From: Astrocystis sublimbata | Lineage: Eukaryota; Ascomycota; Sordariomycetes; Xylariales; Xylariaceae | Direction of reading: 5' to 3' | DNA length: 64,000 nt | Assembly (NCBI GenBank): GCA_022453515.1 | Contig: JAJNNY010000002.1 | Location: 930,001 to 994,000, forward strand | Translations under genes and position numbers: made by a program | In this document: piece by piece, positions 36,317 through 47,558 of the stretch | How the letters are laid out: the number at the start of each line of letters is the position of its first letter | Numbering within the stretch: the stretch's first letter is position 1 | The notes under the pieces: model-generated | The model's input: the letters and a program-made list of their open reading frames with translations, nothing else | Databases searched by the model: none | Told to the model about the DNA's origin: nothing

Positions 36317-37115
36317 GGCGGATGCGTGTGTATGTGAATTGGGCGCGGGGTGGGCAGAGAAAGATGAGATTGCGCGAAAACAAGTTAGGATTGGATTGCT
36401 CTCACAAGGCTCTTGAATAATTAATGCCGAGCTACTACTGAAGCCGCCCGCTCTCAATGACACGGGAAATCCAGCTGGCGAGACCGGCAGTAGCCGAATG
36501 CCTCGAACTCGAGCGTTACCTACTACCTAGACGGCCGAGGTTAATAAGCCCCACGTACTCCATTCCAGGGGTTAGGTAGTATGTACTCCGCATGTTACTC
36601 CGTACCTAGTCGTGCCAGATGACGGAATATTGGGTATTAACCCCACGTGCTCATGTCAACTCTTGACCGAAGACACTTAGACGGCACTGCATGCAGTGTC
36701 CAAGTACCGACATACTTATCATCATGGATATATGTAATGGATGCAACCTGAGCCCGGTGTATAACTTAATGGCCACCTTTCTACAGAACTTGAAGCAGAA
36801 ACACACCTGAGCGCAGTAAGTACTTAGTAAGGACCTACCTAGGTAGGTATCCATTGTGCGTGGACCATGACATGTGTATGTGTGCATTGAGAAATAAAAA
36901 GATGAGGGACAGAAAACAAACGCTGCTGACACATTCATGGTGTCGTTGAATAGCAATGGCCGTTCATAACTCGTAGAATTCACACGCTCCTAAATTCCGT
37001 ATATTCGAACAGCAGACAAGCACCAGTAGACTAGGTCTATTGACCACATGAACGCCTCGAGACTGACTGTCCTAATGCTGTTCCGTTCTGCCTCCCCTGA
37101 GTGACATCGATCCCA
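36317..37115. other. intergenic region, 0.8 kb
   Basis: This is the promoter of the ETF-beta gene and the 3' flank of the ArfGAP gene. It carries the exact palindromic word ACCTACCTAGGTAGGT near 36833-36848 and a TACCTACTACC word near 36517. No gene is visible. Confidence 0.55.
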
Positions 37116-38509
37116 TCACCAATCATCCCATTCGTCATCCTTCTTCGTCGCAGCAGGCCCGGAGCCCTTGCCCGGCGCCTTACCCATAGCTGACGTGCCA
37201 ATGGAGCTGTACTTGGCACCCGTGCCATGCCGCTGGTCCGCAAGCGATGAGAAATCGTCCCAGAAATCCTTTTTGGTCTCGTCAAGTGGCGCTTGGGGAC
37301 CCCGAGCGTGACCGCCTCCTTCGGGCCCCTCGACAAAGCGGCTGAAGCTCTCCTGCGCATTCATGGCACCCGCTTGGGCCGCCCGACCTACGTTCCCTGC
37401 TGCAAAACGGGCTTGGGCCGCAAAGTCACTCTCTGATAACTGCATGTTCGGGCCAAAGTCAGCCTAGTTCCGCCTGCTAACATATCATCCGTGATGCGAT
37501 TGGTGGTGGGAGAGTAAACTGGAGATAGCGACTTGACAACAAAGACACAATTCTGTGGGCAGAGCTCACCTGCTTAGCCGTAGGCTGGATAAAATCATCG
37601 TTCAGATTTTTGGCCGTTTTCGTGACCGTAGACGTGAACCAGCCAAAACCTTTCGTAAGCGCCGCCACGGGGTCGTTCTGCAGTTGCCCCAAGTCCGGCA
37701 GCGCGCCGCCGCCGCCACCTCCTCCACTCCCCGGCCCGGGCGTGTTCCCGAAGCCGGCATACTTACCTCCCTGACTCGGCGGTAGAGTGTCAGACCGCGC
37801 GGCATTCTCCTCGCCTAAGCGCGCAAAGTACTTGTCGTCCACCTTGGCCTTCGAACCACCGGGCTGGTGGGGGCTCTCGGTTCTCTTGGCCCCGCTCAGC
37901 GGTGTGCCGGTCCGGCTGACGCCACGGGAACCGCTGATGGGGGGTTTCGCGGCGGCGCTCGCGGCGGGCTGTGGTGTGGACTTCCTCTCGCCCGGCACGT
38001 AGTCTTTGCCCTCGACCTTGGCGCTCAGTCTCTCCTTCCACTCGTCGCCGACCTCGCCGCTGTACCGTTCGGCGATGGTAGCGTCGTCCCAGCTCAGGCC
38101 GCGCATCTGGGTGTCGTCGTGCTCCTCGAAGAACTTGCGCCAGCCGTCGTTGCCGCCCAGGCGCATGCGCTCGATCTCAGCCTGCTTGAAGGCGTCCATG
38201 GTGACGGAGCGCACAAAGGAGATGTGAACGCCGAGGCCGCGGTGCACGCCGGCGCACGACAGGCATATGAAGACGCCGAACTTGGGGGAGGCCCATTGCG
38301 GGTTCGGGGCATTGCAGTCGCAGCAGTTGTTGTTGTTGTTGGTCTTCTGGATGGCGAGGAGCTGGACAGGGCGCGCGGCGAGGGCGCTGGTCAGCGATTC
38401 TGGACGCCCACAGACAAGGGTACGTTTGTGCTGGGTGTGCTGGTGTGGTGGGTGGCAGACGCAATGCTCATCGTACCTTGGATCTCGTCTCCGGGTCGAC
38501 TTCCCACAT
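37116..38509 (-). CDS. GCS1: ArfGAP, Gcs1/ArfGAP1 type
   Basis: A GTPase-activating protein for Arf1, acting in COPI and Golgi/endosome traffic. Exons 38477-38509, 37570-38361 and 37116-37439 give 382 residues. The first exon encodes only [11 protein letters not shown] and splices to [16 protein letters not shown]. The zinc finger has the C-x2-C-x16-C-x2-C spacing (CCDC, then FICLSC) followed by [16 protein letters not shown], which carries the arginine finger. The middle is Ser/Pro/Gly-rich linker with [16 protein letters not shown]-terminal amphipathic ALPS-like segments follow ([40 protein letters not shown]). The extreme C-terminus is acidic and aromatic (DDEWDDW), as in Gcs1 homologues. 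The linker contains an eight-Gly run that may vary in length. Confidence 0.93.
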
Positions 38510-39843
38510 CTTGCCTAGGTACTTGGTTGGGTCTCGCAGCGTGGCCAAGATAGCGAGCGAGAGGCCTGGCCGACTTTCTGTTCTATCGGTTCTGATGTGG
38601 GCTCTACGTCGCGAAGAATGGACGCATTGCTCTGGAGAATGGCTGTCTGGCACGTGCAAGTTGCAACAACCTATGGTTCCTATTGTTCGTTCCTAAGGTT
38701 CCCCTTACTACTTGGGTGGTTTCTTTAGGCAAGAAACAGAGTCCTTGAACCAAAAGATGTGATTGGCTCATCTGCGCCTCCTTGTCTTCTTAGTCGCCTG
38801 TGCTTCCATTCCCCCACGTTCAGGCAGGTTTACTAGGCCCCCAGGTACTAGGCCCGCTAGCATGTAGCTATGTAGTCCCGAAGTTCTGCCAAGCAATCTG
38901 CTACATACTCAAACCTACAAAGTAAAGTACCACAGTGGCACCCTGCAGTTCGATAACTGCACTCCCAGCAGTCTACATATGCACAGGCTGTCCGGCATGT
39001 AACATACTAGTATAACCAAGATGCTCGCTCACCTGACTCAAGCACGTGAAGTGCCACAAATGAGAAGTTGAACACCTCGAGAGATCCATCATGTGTCCTT
39101 TCCAGGTTTGCATGAGAGTGTTGCACAACTCTACCCGATATCCAGTAGTACTGATTTAGCAACCAAGAGACCTCGATCCTTGGTCTCTTGATCCTGGATG
39201 GTTGCGTCGACCAGCCCAGACCGCCACTTCCCACATTGACACAATCTGTTTAGGCACCTAGGGGGCCTCTCTGCCTTTGCTGCATCTCTCTTTGCTCTGA
39301 CTGCTGGGCTTACTATAGTAACCTAGTTCCGAGGGCGTGCATTTTCTCATGTCAAGAGTTCGAGGGTAGACTTCGAGCTTTGCTGGAATCCTTCACAATT
39401 AGGACATCATCAGGATCCATAATAATGACCAAAATCAATCACTTGTATCTCTATTTCCGCTCGAGAACTTTTCCCAGTCCCATGTAACGCCTTTTCTGGC
39501 GACCACCTAGTGTACAATCCGAGAATAAATGCGTAAGAGACTGAGAAAATAACCCGCGAGAATTAATATCGATGTCAGAAGCAGAAGCACCATGGCTCAA
39601 TGTCTGTCAACAGATGCATTGGCGTAGCTCTGTCGACCACATAAAAGCCCATATCAACTACTAGTCTCCGGTTCGTAACTATCATGAATTCGACTCATTT
39701 CCCTCATTTCGCTACAAATGTTCCACATTTACTCCTAGGGTAGGTCCAAATGATGTTCGCCAATTGTCGTATGTATGCTTGGCTGGCTTCACTCCTCGTC
39801 AACGCCAGGCCACGTTGGTGAGAAAATTGGCTTCTTTCGAAAT
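38510..39843. other. intergenic region, 1.3 kb
   Basis: This is the ArfGAP promoter and the 3' flank of the two-RRM gene. CTAGGTACTTGG and CCAGGTACTAGG words lie near 38515 and 38841. No gene is visible. Confidence 0.5.
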
Positions 39844-41430
39844 TTAAGCGGTGGTCGTGGTCATCGCCGCAGGAGCAGGCGTGGTGGTCGGGGCCGTGAT
39901 AGTGGTGGTGGCGGCCGCCGCCTCTTTGCCGGTTGTCTCGTCCTCGTGAGTTTCATGTTCATGTGGCAGGTTGGCCTCCTCGTCAGTCTTGTCAGGGCTA
40001 TCAATAGCAACCTTGACAGCAATCTCACGTCCCTCAATGTCCTTGCCGTTCATTTCAGCGACCGCCTTCTGCTGCAGCTCCTCGGAAGCGAGGGTTACAA
40101 AGCCGAAACCACGACCCTTGCGGGCCTCTCCGCGAGCTTGGAGCTTCTTAATCATGAATCGGGGAATGGGACGAAGGGCAATCTTGGCAGACGAAGGCTC
40201 GTAAGCCTTGAAGAGGTCCTTCAGCTGTATGGCAGTGTTAGCAGGCTTTCTTTGACGCAAGCCGCAGCAGCCCTGGTCCGTTTACATACAGTCTCCTCGG
40301 TCAGGTCGTAGGGCAGGTTTGCGACCATGACCTTGTTCTTGGACGGAATGCCGTCAGCAGGCGGCCCACGCTCTCGGCGCTCACGAGGCGGACCCTTCTT
40401 GCTCTTGTCAGATGTGTCAGCATCGCCTTTGTTGGTAACATCGGTCAAAGGCAGAACCTCAGAGGCATCGGGAACAGCTCCATGATTCTCGGCGGACTCG
40501 TCCTTTCCACCATCCTACAAACGGGTTAGTACCATTATTTTGGCGAAACCTATAGTTGGGTAGAGCCAGTTTTAACATACGGATCGCCCGCCACGTCCAG
40601 TTCGGCCGCCACGTCCCCGACCACGGCCGCGGCCACGGCCAGATGCCCGACGTCGAGAGCCCTCAGCCCCCTCTCCACCAGAGGCGCCTTCATTCTTCTC
40701 ACCGGCAGGTTGGGGAGTACGAGCTAGCTGGACAGAGACCTTGCGCTCGAGGATCTCTTTGCCGGAAAGTTCACCGATGGCCCGCTCAGCCTCACTTGGC
40801 GTGGAGAGGTCGACGAAAGCGTAGCCAACGGGGCGGTCGGTACGGGGGTTCTTGGGGATGGACACAGATTCGCTACAATAGTGTTAACCAATCGATCGGC
40901 TATGTTGTCGGACGAGGTTGGGAAATCAGGTAAGTGCGTCCAGCATGCAGCGGTGAAGGATCCAACAACATGAAACAGTAGTAACATGACAACATCGATA
41001 ACTGTATTCGGAAAGGCTCACAGCGTATATATGGCTGTGGAACAGAGGCGAGCATCGGCGCTTAGAAATAAATGCTGGTTTTGGCTCTTCCTTCCGGTTC
41101 GATGTGCTGGAACTTCGTGCATGGAGGGCATGGGAAAGAAGATGCCGACAACTCAAAGTTGACGAGCAGTGGAGGGAGAGCAGTGAGGTATGGCAGATGG
41201 TGAAGCAAGACTTACACAAGGTAGCCCTTGAAGAACTCTTTCAACTCCCCCTCGGTAGTCGCATAGGCGAGGTTGCCAATGTACAGGCGGCGACCCTCGG
41301 CGGCACTGGCATGGACGGCGTCTTTGTTTTCGTCCTTGTTTTCAGTGAGCGACGTATTGCTCAGAGCGTTGGTAACGTCATTGACAGCCTGTTCGGCAAC
41401 CTGAGTAACCTTCTCCACAGTGCTGGCCAT
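39844..41430 (-). CDS. two-RRM RNA-binding protein with RGG linker
   Basis: Four exons (41216-41430, 40581-40872, 40290-40514, 39844-40224) give 370 residues. RRM1 spans about 48-122: RNP2 is LYIGNL and the RNP1-like segment is VGYAFVDL. An RGG/GR box follows (SGRGRGRGRGRGGRTGRGGR). After an acidic linker and a basic stretch (KKGPPRERRERGPP), RRM2 spans about 229-322, with VMVANL as RNP2 and KGRGFGFVTL as RNP1 and an unusually long loop between them. The tail is Glu/His-rich and then Thr/Ala-rich. RRM-RGG-RRM layout is common among cytoplasmic and nucleolar mRNP proteins of ascomycetes; the RNA targets cannot be inferred. All introns are GT-AG and RRM1 and RRM2 are each split by one. Confidence 0.9.
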
Positions 41431-44400
41431 GATGTCTAGTGGATGTGGGTTGAAGCGGTGATGCAAAGGTTGGATGTTGATGGCAGGAGGTAGATGTGCG
41501 TGGACGTCTGCGGAGCGGTTCAAAGATGAACGCGTGAACAACGGTTGATGTCGGGGGAGGAAGTAGGGTGGCTTCGTGCCCTAGATTAGTTGGGAGATTG
41601 GAGTGTTGGTAGAGTTGACACAAGCTGGCTTGATTGATGTGGATTGAGAGGTGTGAAGAGGAGAAGGGGAAAAGAAGACTAAGGTAGACGCTGCGACAAG
41701 CCAGAAATTTTTGTAAGGTGTTTCTGCTGCTTGTGGGCCACTTTTGATATGGACACGGCAGGCGTGGGGGACCCCATGACGAACTGGGAAAGGGGCAGCT
41801 CGCTGTGCGGCCAATGGGAAAGAGATACTGGAGGAGTCGGGCCAGGATAGGTACACTTTGCACCTGAGTCTACGCGCAGGTACCTACAGAAAGAAGCACA
41901 GTATATCCAACACAGTATCTTATCCCCCAGCCCAGGGCTATTCACAGTGGTCACCTCAAGCTTTACCGCTTTACAGGTAGGTACCTACTTACCTATTGTA
42001 GACTCGTAGGCATCTACCTAGAACTCCCGTCTCTAACTCACATCCAATTGTCGATTCGAGTATGTCAGTTTGTATTGAAATACAAGAACTAGCCCACTTG
42101 AGTGCAGGTACTCGTTGGTAGGTAACAAACAGGTCGGCTGTATCAGCTCCAAGTGTGCATTCAAGTAGGCGACGACCCTGATCGTTGCTGTTTGCGCCTG
42201 ACGTTTACGGGAGAATTCGGAAGATAAGTCAATGAGCTTTCCACAGCAGGTGCTTTGTTCAAGTCCGTTCCATGTGTCGAGGTCATCTCCCGAACGAACA
42301 AGGCAGCCTTGTTCTAAACATCTATCCATCCATCCAAAGCAGATCGCAGGCTCTAGGGATAAAGAAACCTGGGAAAGCGCAGAGTCGACATGTGACGCCG
42401 GCAGGTTAGGCCTACAGGTTCGTGGAGCCATTGCAGCGACAGTTCTTGACAGGAACTACCCACCTGATGCTGCGATTGTGGGAGTAATGTTGCTGTCGCC
42501 TGCGTCATTCACTTCCTTCATTCTTCCCCCGCCAACCTAAGAGGCTTTCCAGCCAGAGTTGTGATGAGGAAGGGGGCAGGCAGCTGTATCGAAAAGCATG
42601 TAGGTAGCAGCTCTGAGTTGGTATGTCCGCATATGCCTTGCTGGTAGTACCTGGCGATATGTGAATCATCTAGCCAGGCACCTGATATATCATATATCAC
42701 AGCTAGTTGCAGACAAAGCTGGTATGGTTGCCGCGTAGTGCAGTCAATCGAACTACCTAACCTACCATCGACATTGCTTCTTAAGGTCCGCCACTAGCAG
42801 AACCACAGGGCTGGATGCTGGATGCTGATTCTGGTCTGACCAAGTGGCAAGCACTGTATACCGCTACCTAACCTACTAAATCTGGACCATTTAGCCTCTC
42901 GCCTTACCCTAAGGCTCGATCGAGGCTTACGCACATTGAACACACCTCGATTGCTTTGCTTCTCCTACCACCTAGGTATGGGTCCCCTTGCTACAAGTGT
43001 GTAATCGGAGCATGACCTCATAACAATCGTTGTCTTACATACCCTACTCATCTCAGTGCACCCTGACCAGTAAGTACAAACCTAAGTAAGCACATGTATG
43101 TAGTCAAACCTTTTAGATCGATCTCCCGTAGACTCTAAAAGCTACCTACCTGCCTGCAGATGGGTAGGTAGGGAGGGATTCAAGGAAGACCTACAAGAGG
43201 ATGTTCAATTGTCAAATATAACAGACGAGTGATGATACTGTAGAATGCTTCAGTAGATATGAACTTGCACGTGGGATTCTGTCGCGAACAATCCAACCCA
43301 GGCTCTACAACTACAGACTACAGACTACAGTCTTGCATACTTGAAAATATGTATTCAATCTCATAAAAAGGTAATCAAGAGCATCCATTCTCAGGCATTG
43401 TTAACGCTTACCGACTCAAAGGCTGAAAGGTCGGCCCGGCAGTTGGGGTTCTAGAAGCCACATCGACATGCTGCGATCTGGGGTCAGTCATGTAAGTCAT
43501 CAACGATGGCCGGGGGTTTGTTATGTATACACCCAGGCACTAGCTCAGCAACACCCACTAAGATCAGACCTGGGCGTGCTTGACATTTTCAGCTGCTTCG
43601 CGAGCAGGCAAATTGAAATTGGCCCCTTTTCGCCCCTGCGCATGATTGTCCGCAACAAGAGGCAATTCTTATCTTCCTGGTCTGCGCAGCAACGCCTCTC
43701 GCTACAGAGATTGCCCTGACCAAACACGTACAGGTGGACACCTGCAGGCAGGTAGTACCAGTACCTATCAAACCCATAATGTGGACGCGTGATGTAGTGC
43801 GTCTAAGCTTCGCGATGCCTCTCAGGACGTAAAGTCTAATTACAAGGTAAGGTCGCTTGAAAAGTGCAGGGCACCTCCAGAGCCTCGTCCACCTACCTAG
43901 GCAGTCCAAGCTCTGTGACCCGATCACGCGACCGGTCTGACTTCTCTACAATTGGTATGAGCCCCTTCACACTTGCTAACTCGGTATTTCTAACGCGATA
44001 TGATATCTAGGTATCTATACCAAACAAGTAGAGAATTTCGGGAATTCGATTTCCAAGGAGCACCTCACCTTGCCTCTCGCTGAACCCAGATGGGACCTAT
44101 TTCCTGATTGATATTGATAACACACAACCTGATGACATAGTAGGTCCGATGCCGCTCAGCTGGTGGCCAATTTAAACAAATACCTGTGGCCCCGCCAAAG
44201 TCTGGGTACCTTGGCCCGCTTGGTACGTAACAGCCCATACAACAGGAGGTACCACACATACGAGCTTCCATACCTTTGTAAAATTACCTACCTAGGCGAG
44301 GGTAACGTTTAAGCAACTACTCGTATCGCAATTATAGCATAGATCAGTGGGAATAGACATTCACGTGCCTCTTGCTGCATGCATAAATTTAATGTGGTAG

Positions 44401-44751
44401 GAGCACTGTAGTCATGCGCAACCAACAAGAGGATGATAAGGTTGGGCAGGTACCTAGCCTGGGCTCTACATGTAAGTGTCTTAGGTACCTGCCTCAGGTA
44501 CCTGTACATAGTAGGACATGCATGTAGGACATGCATGTAGTACTTTACTTAGTAGCAGTGGTGGTGGTGGTGGTACGGAATCCCACTTAGTGGCCACATG
44601 CTAACCTTGTACCTGCTGAACTTCTCATGCGGAATACCCTGATTTTCGTCCTCGTAGAATCACTATCGACTTTCGACGCTGATGAGTAAATGATTAACCA
44701 ATCAATCAAATAGCCCTTCGCTACGCACCTTGACGGCTTCTATCAACATAC
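41431..44751. other. divergent intergenic region, 3.3 kb, no gene supported
   Basis: This lies between the two-RRM gene (-) and TAH18 (+). It is dense in CTACCTACCT/AGGTAGGTAGG words (41880-41995, 42010, 42755, 42865, 43145-43170, 44285, 44450-44505). A duplicated ACATGCATGTAG sequence occurs at 44516-44540 and a GTGGTGGTGGTGGTGG run at about 44558. An ATG-started frame of 132 codons at 42033-42431 (-) has no protein-like character. Confidence 0.5.
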
Positions 44752-47558
44752 ATGGCACTCGAGCAGGACTCCGCCCAGGGGGGCGTCGTCGAGGGTGACG
44801 AGAGCCGGAGGATGCTCATCATCTACGGGTCTGAGACAGGCAACAGCGAGGAGTCGGCTAGTGATATTGAATGTATGGCAAGAAGGCTACACTTCCATAC
44901 ACTGCTCGAGGAGATGAACAATGTTGAGCTGGTAAGTTCCAATGGGATCAGGCAGGAAACCGTTTGCAATTTGCGCAGAATGACCCGTCGCCGCCACCTT
45001 TCATGACACAAAAATACCACTAGATACCAGCAATCTTTCTCTTTTTGTTCCGTATTTGATCTCATACAACACTTGCTCTTGCCCGCAATCTTTCTCACTT
45101 CTTCCCTACATCCCGTCTCGACCACAATTGGACAGTGGCTAGACAACTTGGGAGTTGGCTTGCCTATAGACTACCTACATACGTACGTAGTAGTAGTAGG
45201 TGGGCAGGCAGTATGTAGGTTCGGCTTGGTGCAAGTTTGCTCCTACTTGAACCTTACCTTCACCTCTGCATGATCCTGCATCCTTTGAACTTTCTTTCCC
45301 ATTGCCGCCAGAGAATAATCGTTGACCGCGCGTCATTTTCTTCTAGCGTGACCTATTACGATATTCCCTCGTTGTCTTTGTCGTTTCCACTACAGGCCAA
45401 GGAGACCTGCCCAAGAACGCTCGCAACTTCTGGAAGAGGCTCCTGCGTAAACGCCTCCCCCAAGGTTGCCTTCGTCGACTCAAGTTCACTACCTTCGGGC
45501 TAGGCGACAGTTCATATATTCAGTGCGTCTCTTCGCCCTTTCCATGATTTACTTGAACGCCCTCTTCAGCTGTCTCTGTACTGTTCATCGGCAAATGCGA
45601 GTGTATTTACCTCATGTTGCCACGACCTTGTCCTCCAGCTTCAGCTTCCACTTACATCATCTCATAACATTGTAGGTATAACTGGGCCGCAAGAAAACTT
45701 CATAAACGCCTGGAGCAGCTAGGTGCGTCTGAGTTTATGCCTCGAGGTGAGGCTGATGAGCGCCACGAAGACGGGTAAGTAGGGACAGCTGCCCCATTCG
45801 CAGCTCAACCGCCTTCAGCTCTAGGAGACGTGTCATCAGTGCCGTTGAGCATGGTTTGCAGCACCGCGCTAACATCTTGATAGAGTCGACGGAACATTCT
45901 TGCCCTGGTGTCTTACCTTGCAGACATTTCTCGAAAAGAATTATCCATTACCTCCGAACCTGTCACCAATCCCATTGGATGTTCAGCTCCCCCATAGAAT
46001 CACCTTAGAGTTAGCGACGCCAGACGGGGCAATGGATTGCAAAGACAACATGGCATCCGATCATGATATCCCTGGAGTGGAGCTTGACGGCGATGCGGCG
46101 CTTTTCAGTCATGTCGACAACACCCCTCTTCAGACAAAAACTCTCAAGCTCGAGAATACGTTATCAGCCACCGCCATAGACGTGGATACTCAGAATAAAT
46201 TGCTTGCTCGCGCTTCAAACCTCAACGCAAATAGCTGGCGAGGAGGCGTGGATACTCTCGACAGGCCCAATGTGCTAAGGGATAGTCCGACTAAATACGG
46301 TCTCGAGGACTCCACTGCACTCACGGGAGACCAGGTTGAGGACGATTCTTTGCTCCACATACCCGGTTCGTGGGTAGCTATGGTAGACAGCAATGTCCGA
46401 TTGACTCCTGAGTCTCACTGGCAAGACGTCCGAAAGCTTTCTCTGATATTCAATTATTCGGCCCATGAAAGCAACGAGCGTCAACCTCTACCTGGAGACA
46501 CAGCCGTCATTTATCCGAAGAACTTCCCTCAGGATGTCGAGGCTCTCATTGATCTGATGCATTGGGGTGAAGTTGCCGATGAACCCATTCGACATGTTGT
46601 TCCTGGTACCGAACTCGCTTGCCAAACACCGAAAAATTGCTATCCTCGAAGTGATTACACACTCAGAAACCTCCTTACTGATAATTACGACATAACATGT
46701 ATACCACGTCGCCAATTCTTTTTTCAGATTGCCTCTTACACCAAGGATCCCACGCACAAGCAAAGGCTCCGGGACTTTGCTGATCCTAGACGTTCTGACG
46801 AATTCTACGATTACACATCGCGACCACGCCGATCCATTCTCGAAATACTACAGGATTTCCCTAGTGTTCGTATACCATATCAGCACGTTCCGGGCATTTT
46901 CCCAACCATACGGGGTCGTGAATACAGCATCGCTAGTCCTGCAGGACGTGTCGCCAACTACAACTGTTTGGGGATCGACCTAGTAGTCGCGCTTGTCAAG
47001 TACAAGACAGTCTTGCGCAAGACTAGGCAGGGCCTCTGCTCTCGGTACATCGCAGCTCTAAAACCAGGCCAAAAAATCAACCTTAGCTTCACTTCCAATC
47101 CTGTACCGAAAGTTCTCTTGAAAAAGAACAAACCAATCATCGCTATCGCCACGGGTACTGGGATTGCACCTATCAGGGCTCTACTTCATCATCGTGCGCC
47201 AGTTTCTAACTGGAAAGACAATGAAACCCTGCTTTTCTTCGGAGGGCGAAACGCCAAGGCGGACTTTTTCTTCCGGGAAGAGTATGAGGAATTGGGCATC
47301 AAGGTCATCACAGCCTTCTCTAGAGACCAACCAGCTAAATGTTACGTTCAGGATCGCATCAAGGAAAACTACAAGCTCGTTTGCGAGTTCATGCAAAAGG
47401 GCTGTGCTGTCTTGTTGTGCGGGAGCTCCGGAAAGATGCCCGAGTGTGTCAGAGCCAGTCTGTACGATGCCATGTGCTTGGGTGGTTTGGCGGAGAATCC
47501 TGACCAGGCAAAAACACATCTTCATGAGTCCTTGATATACTGGGAGGAAGTATGGTAA
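44752..47558 (+). CDS. TAH18: NADPH-dependent diflavin oxidoreductase Tah18
   Basis: This enzyme passes electrons from NADPH through FAD and FMN to Dre2, for cytosolic iron-sulfur protein assembly. Exons 44752-44931, 45347-45522, 45676-45774 and 45884-47558 give 709 residues. The flavodoxin domain starts with MLIIYGSETGNSEESASDI and continues with VVFVVSTTGQGDLPKNARNF and TFGLGDSSYIQYNWAARKL. The FAD domain carries RQFFFQIASYTKDPTHKQRL and the REYSIAS motif near residue 497. The NADPH part has IAIATGTGIAPIRALLHHR near 574 and LLFFGGRNAKADFFF, and the end is HLHESLIYWEEVW. All introns are GT-AG, but the first is 415 nt, several times the local norm. The protein is longer than yeast Tah18 because of an insertion between the FMN and FAD domains (about residues 190-290). 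Confidence 0.95.

Noticed and set aside
38362..38476. Alternative acceptors for ArfGAP intron 1 that add residues before LLAIQK
   Set aside because: They either break the frame or insert extra residues; the acceptor at 38362 gives the family-like SKLLAIQKT junction.
42033..42431. ATG-started frame of 132 codons on the minus strand
   Set aside because: It is rich in Cys, Arg and Ser as in random GC-rich DNA, has no domain pattern, and lies in a promoter-like region.
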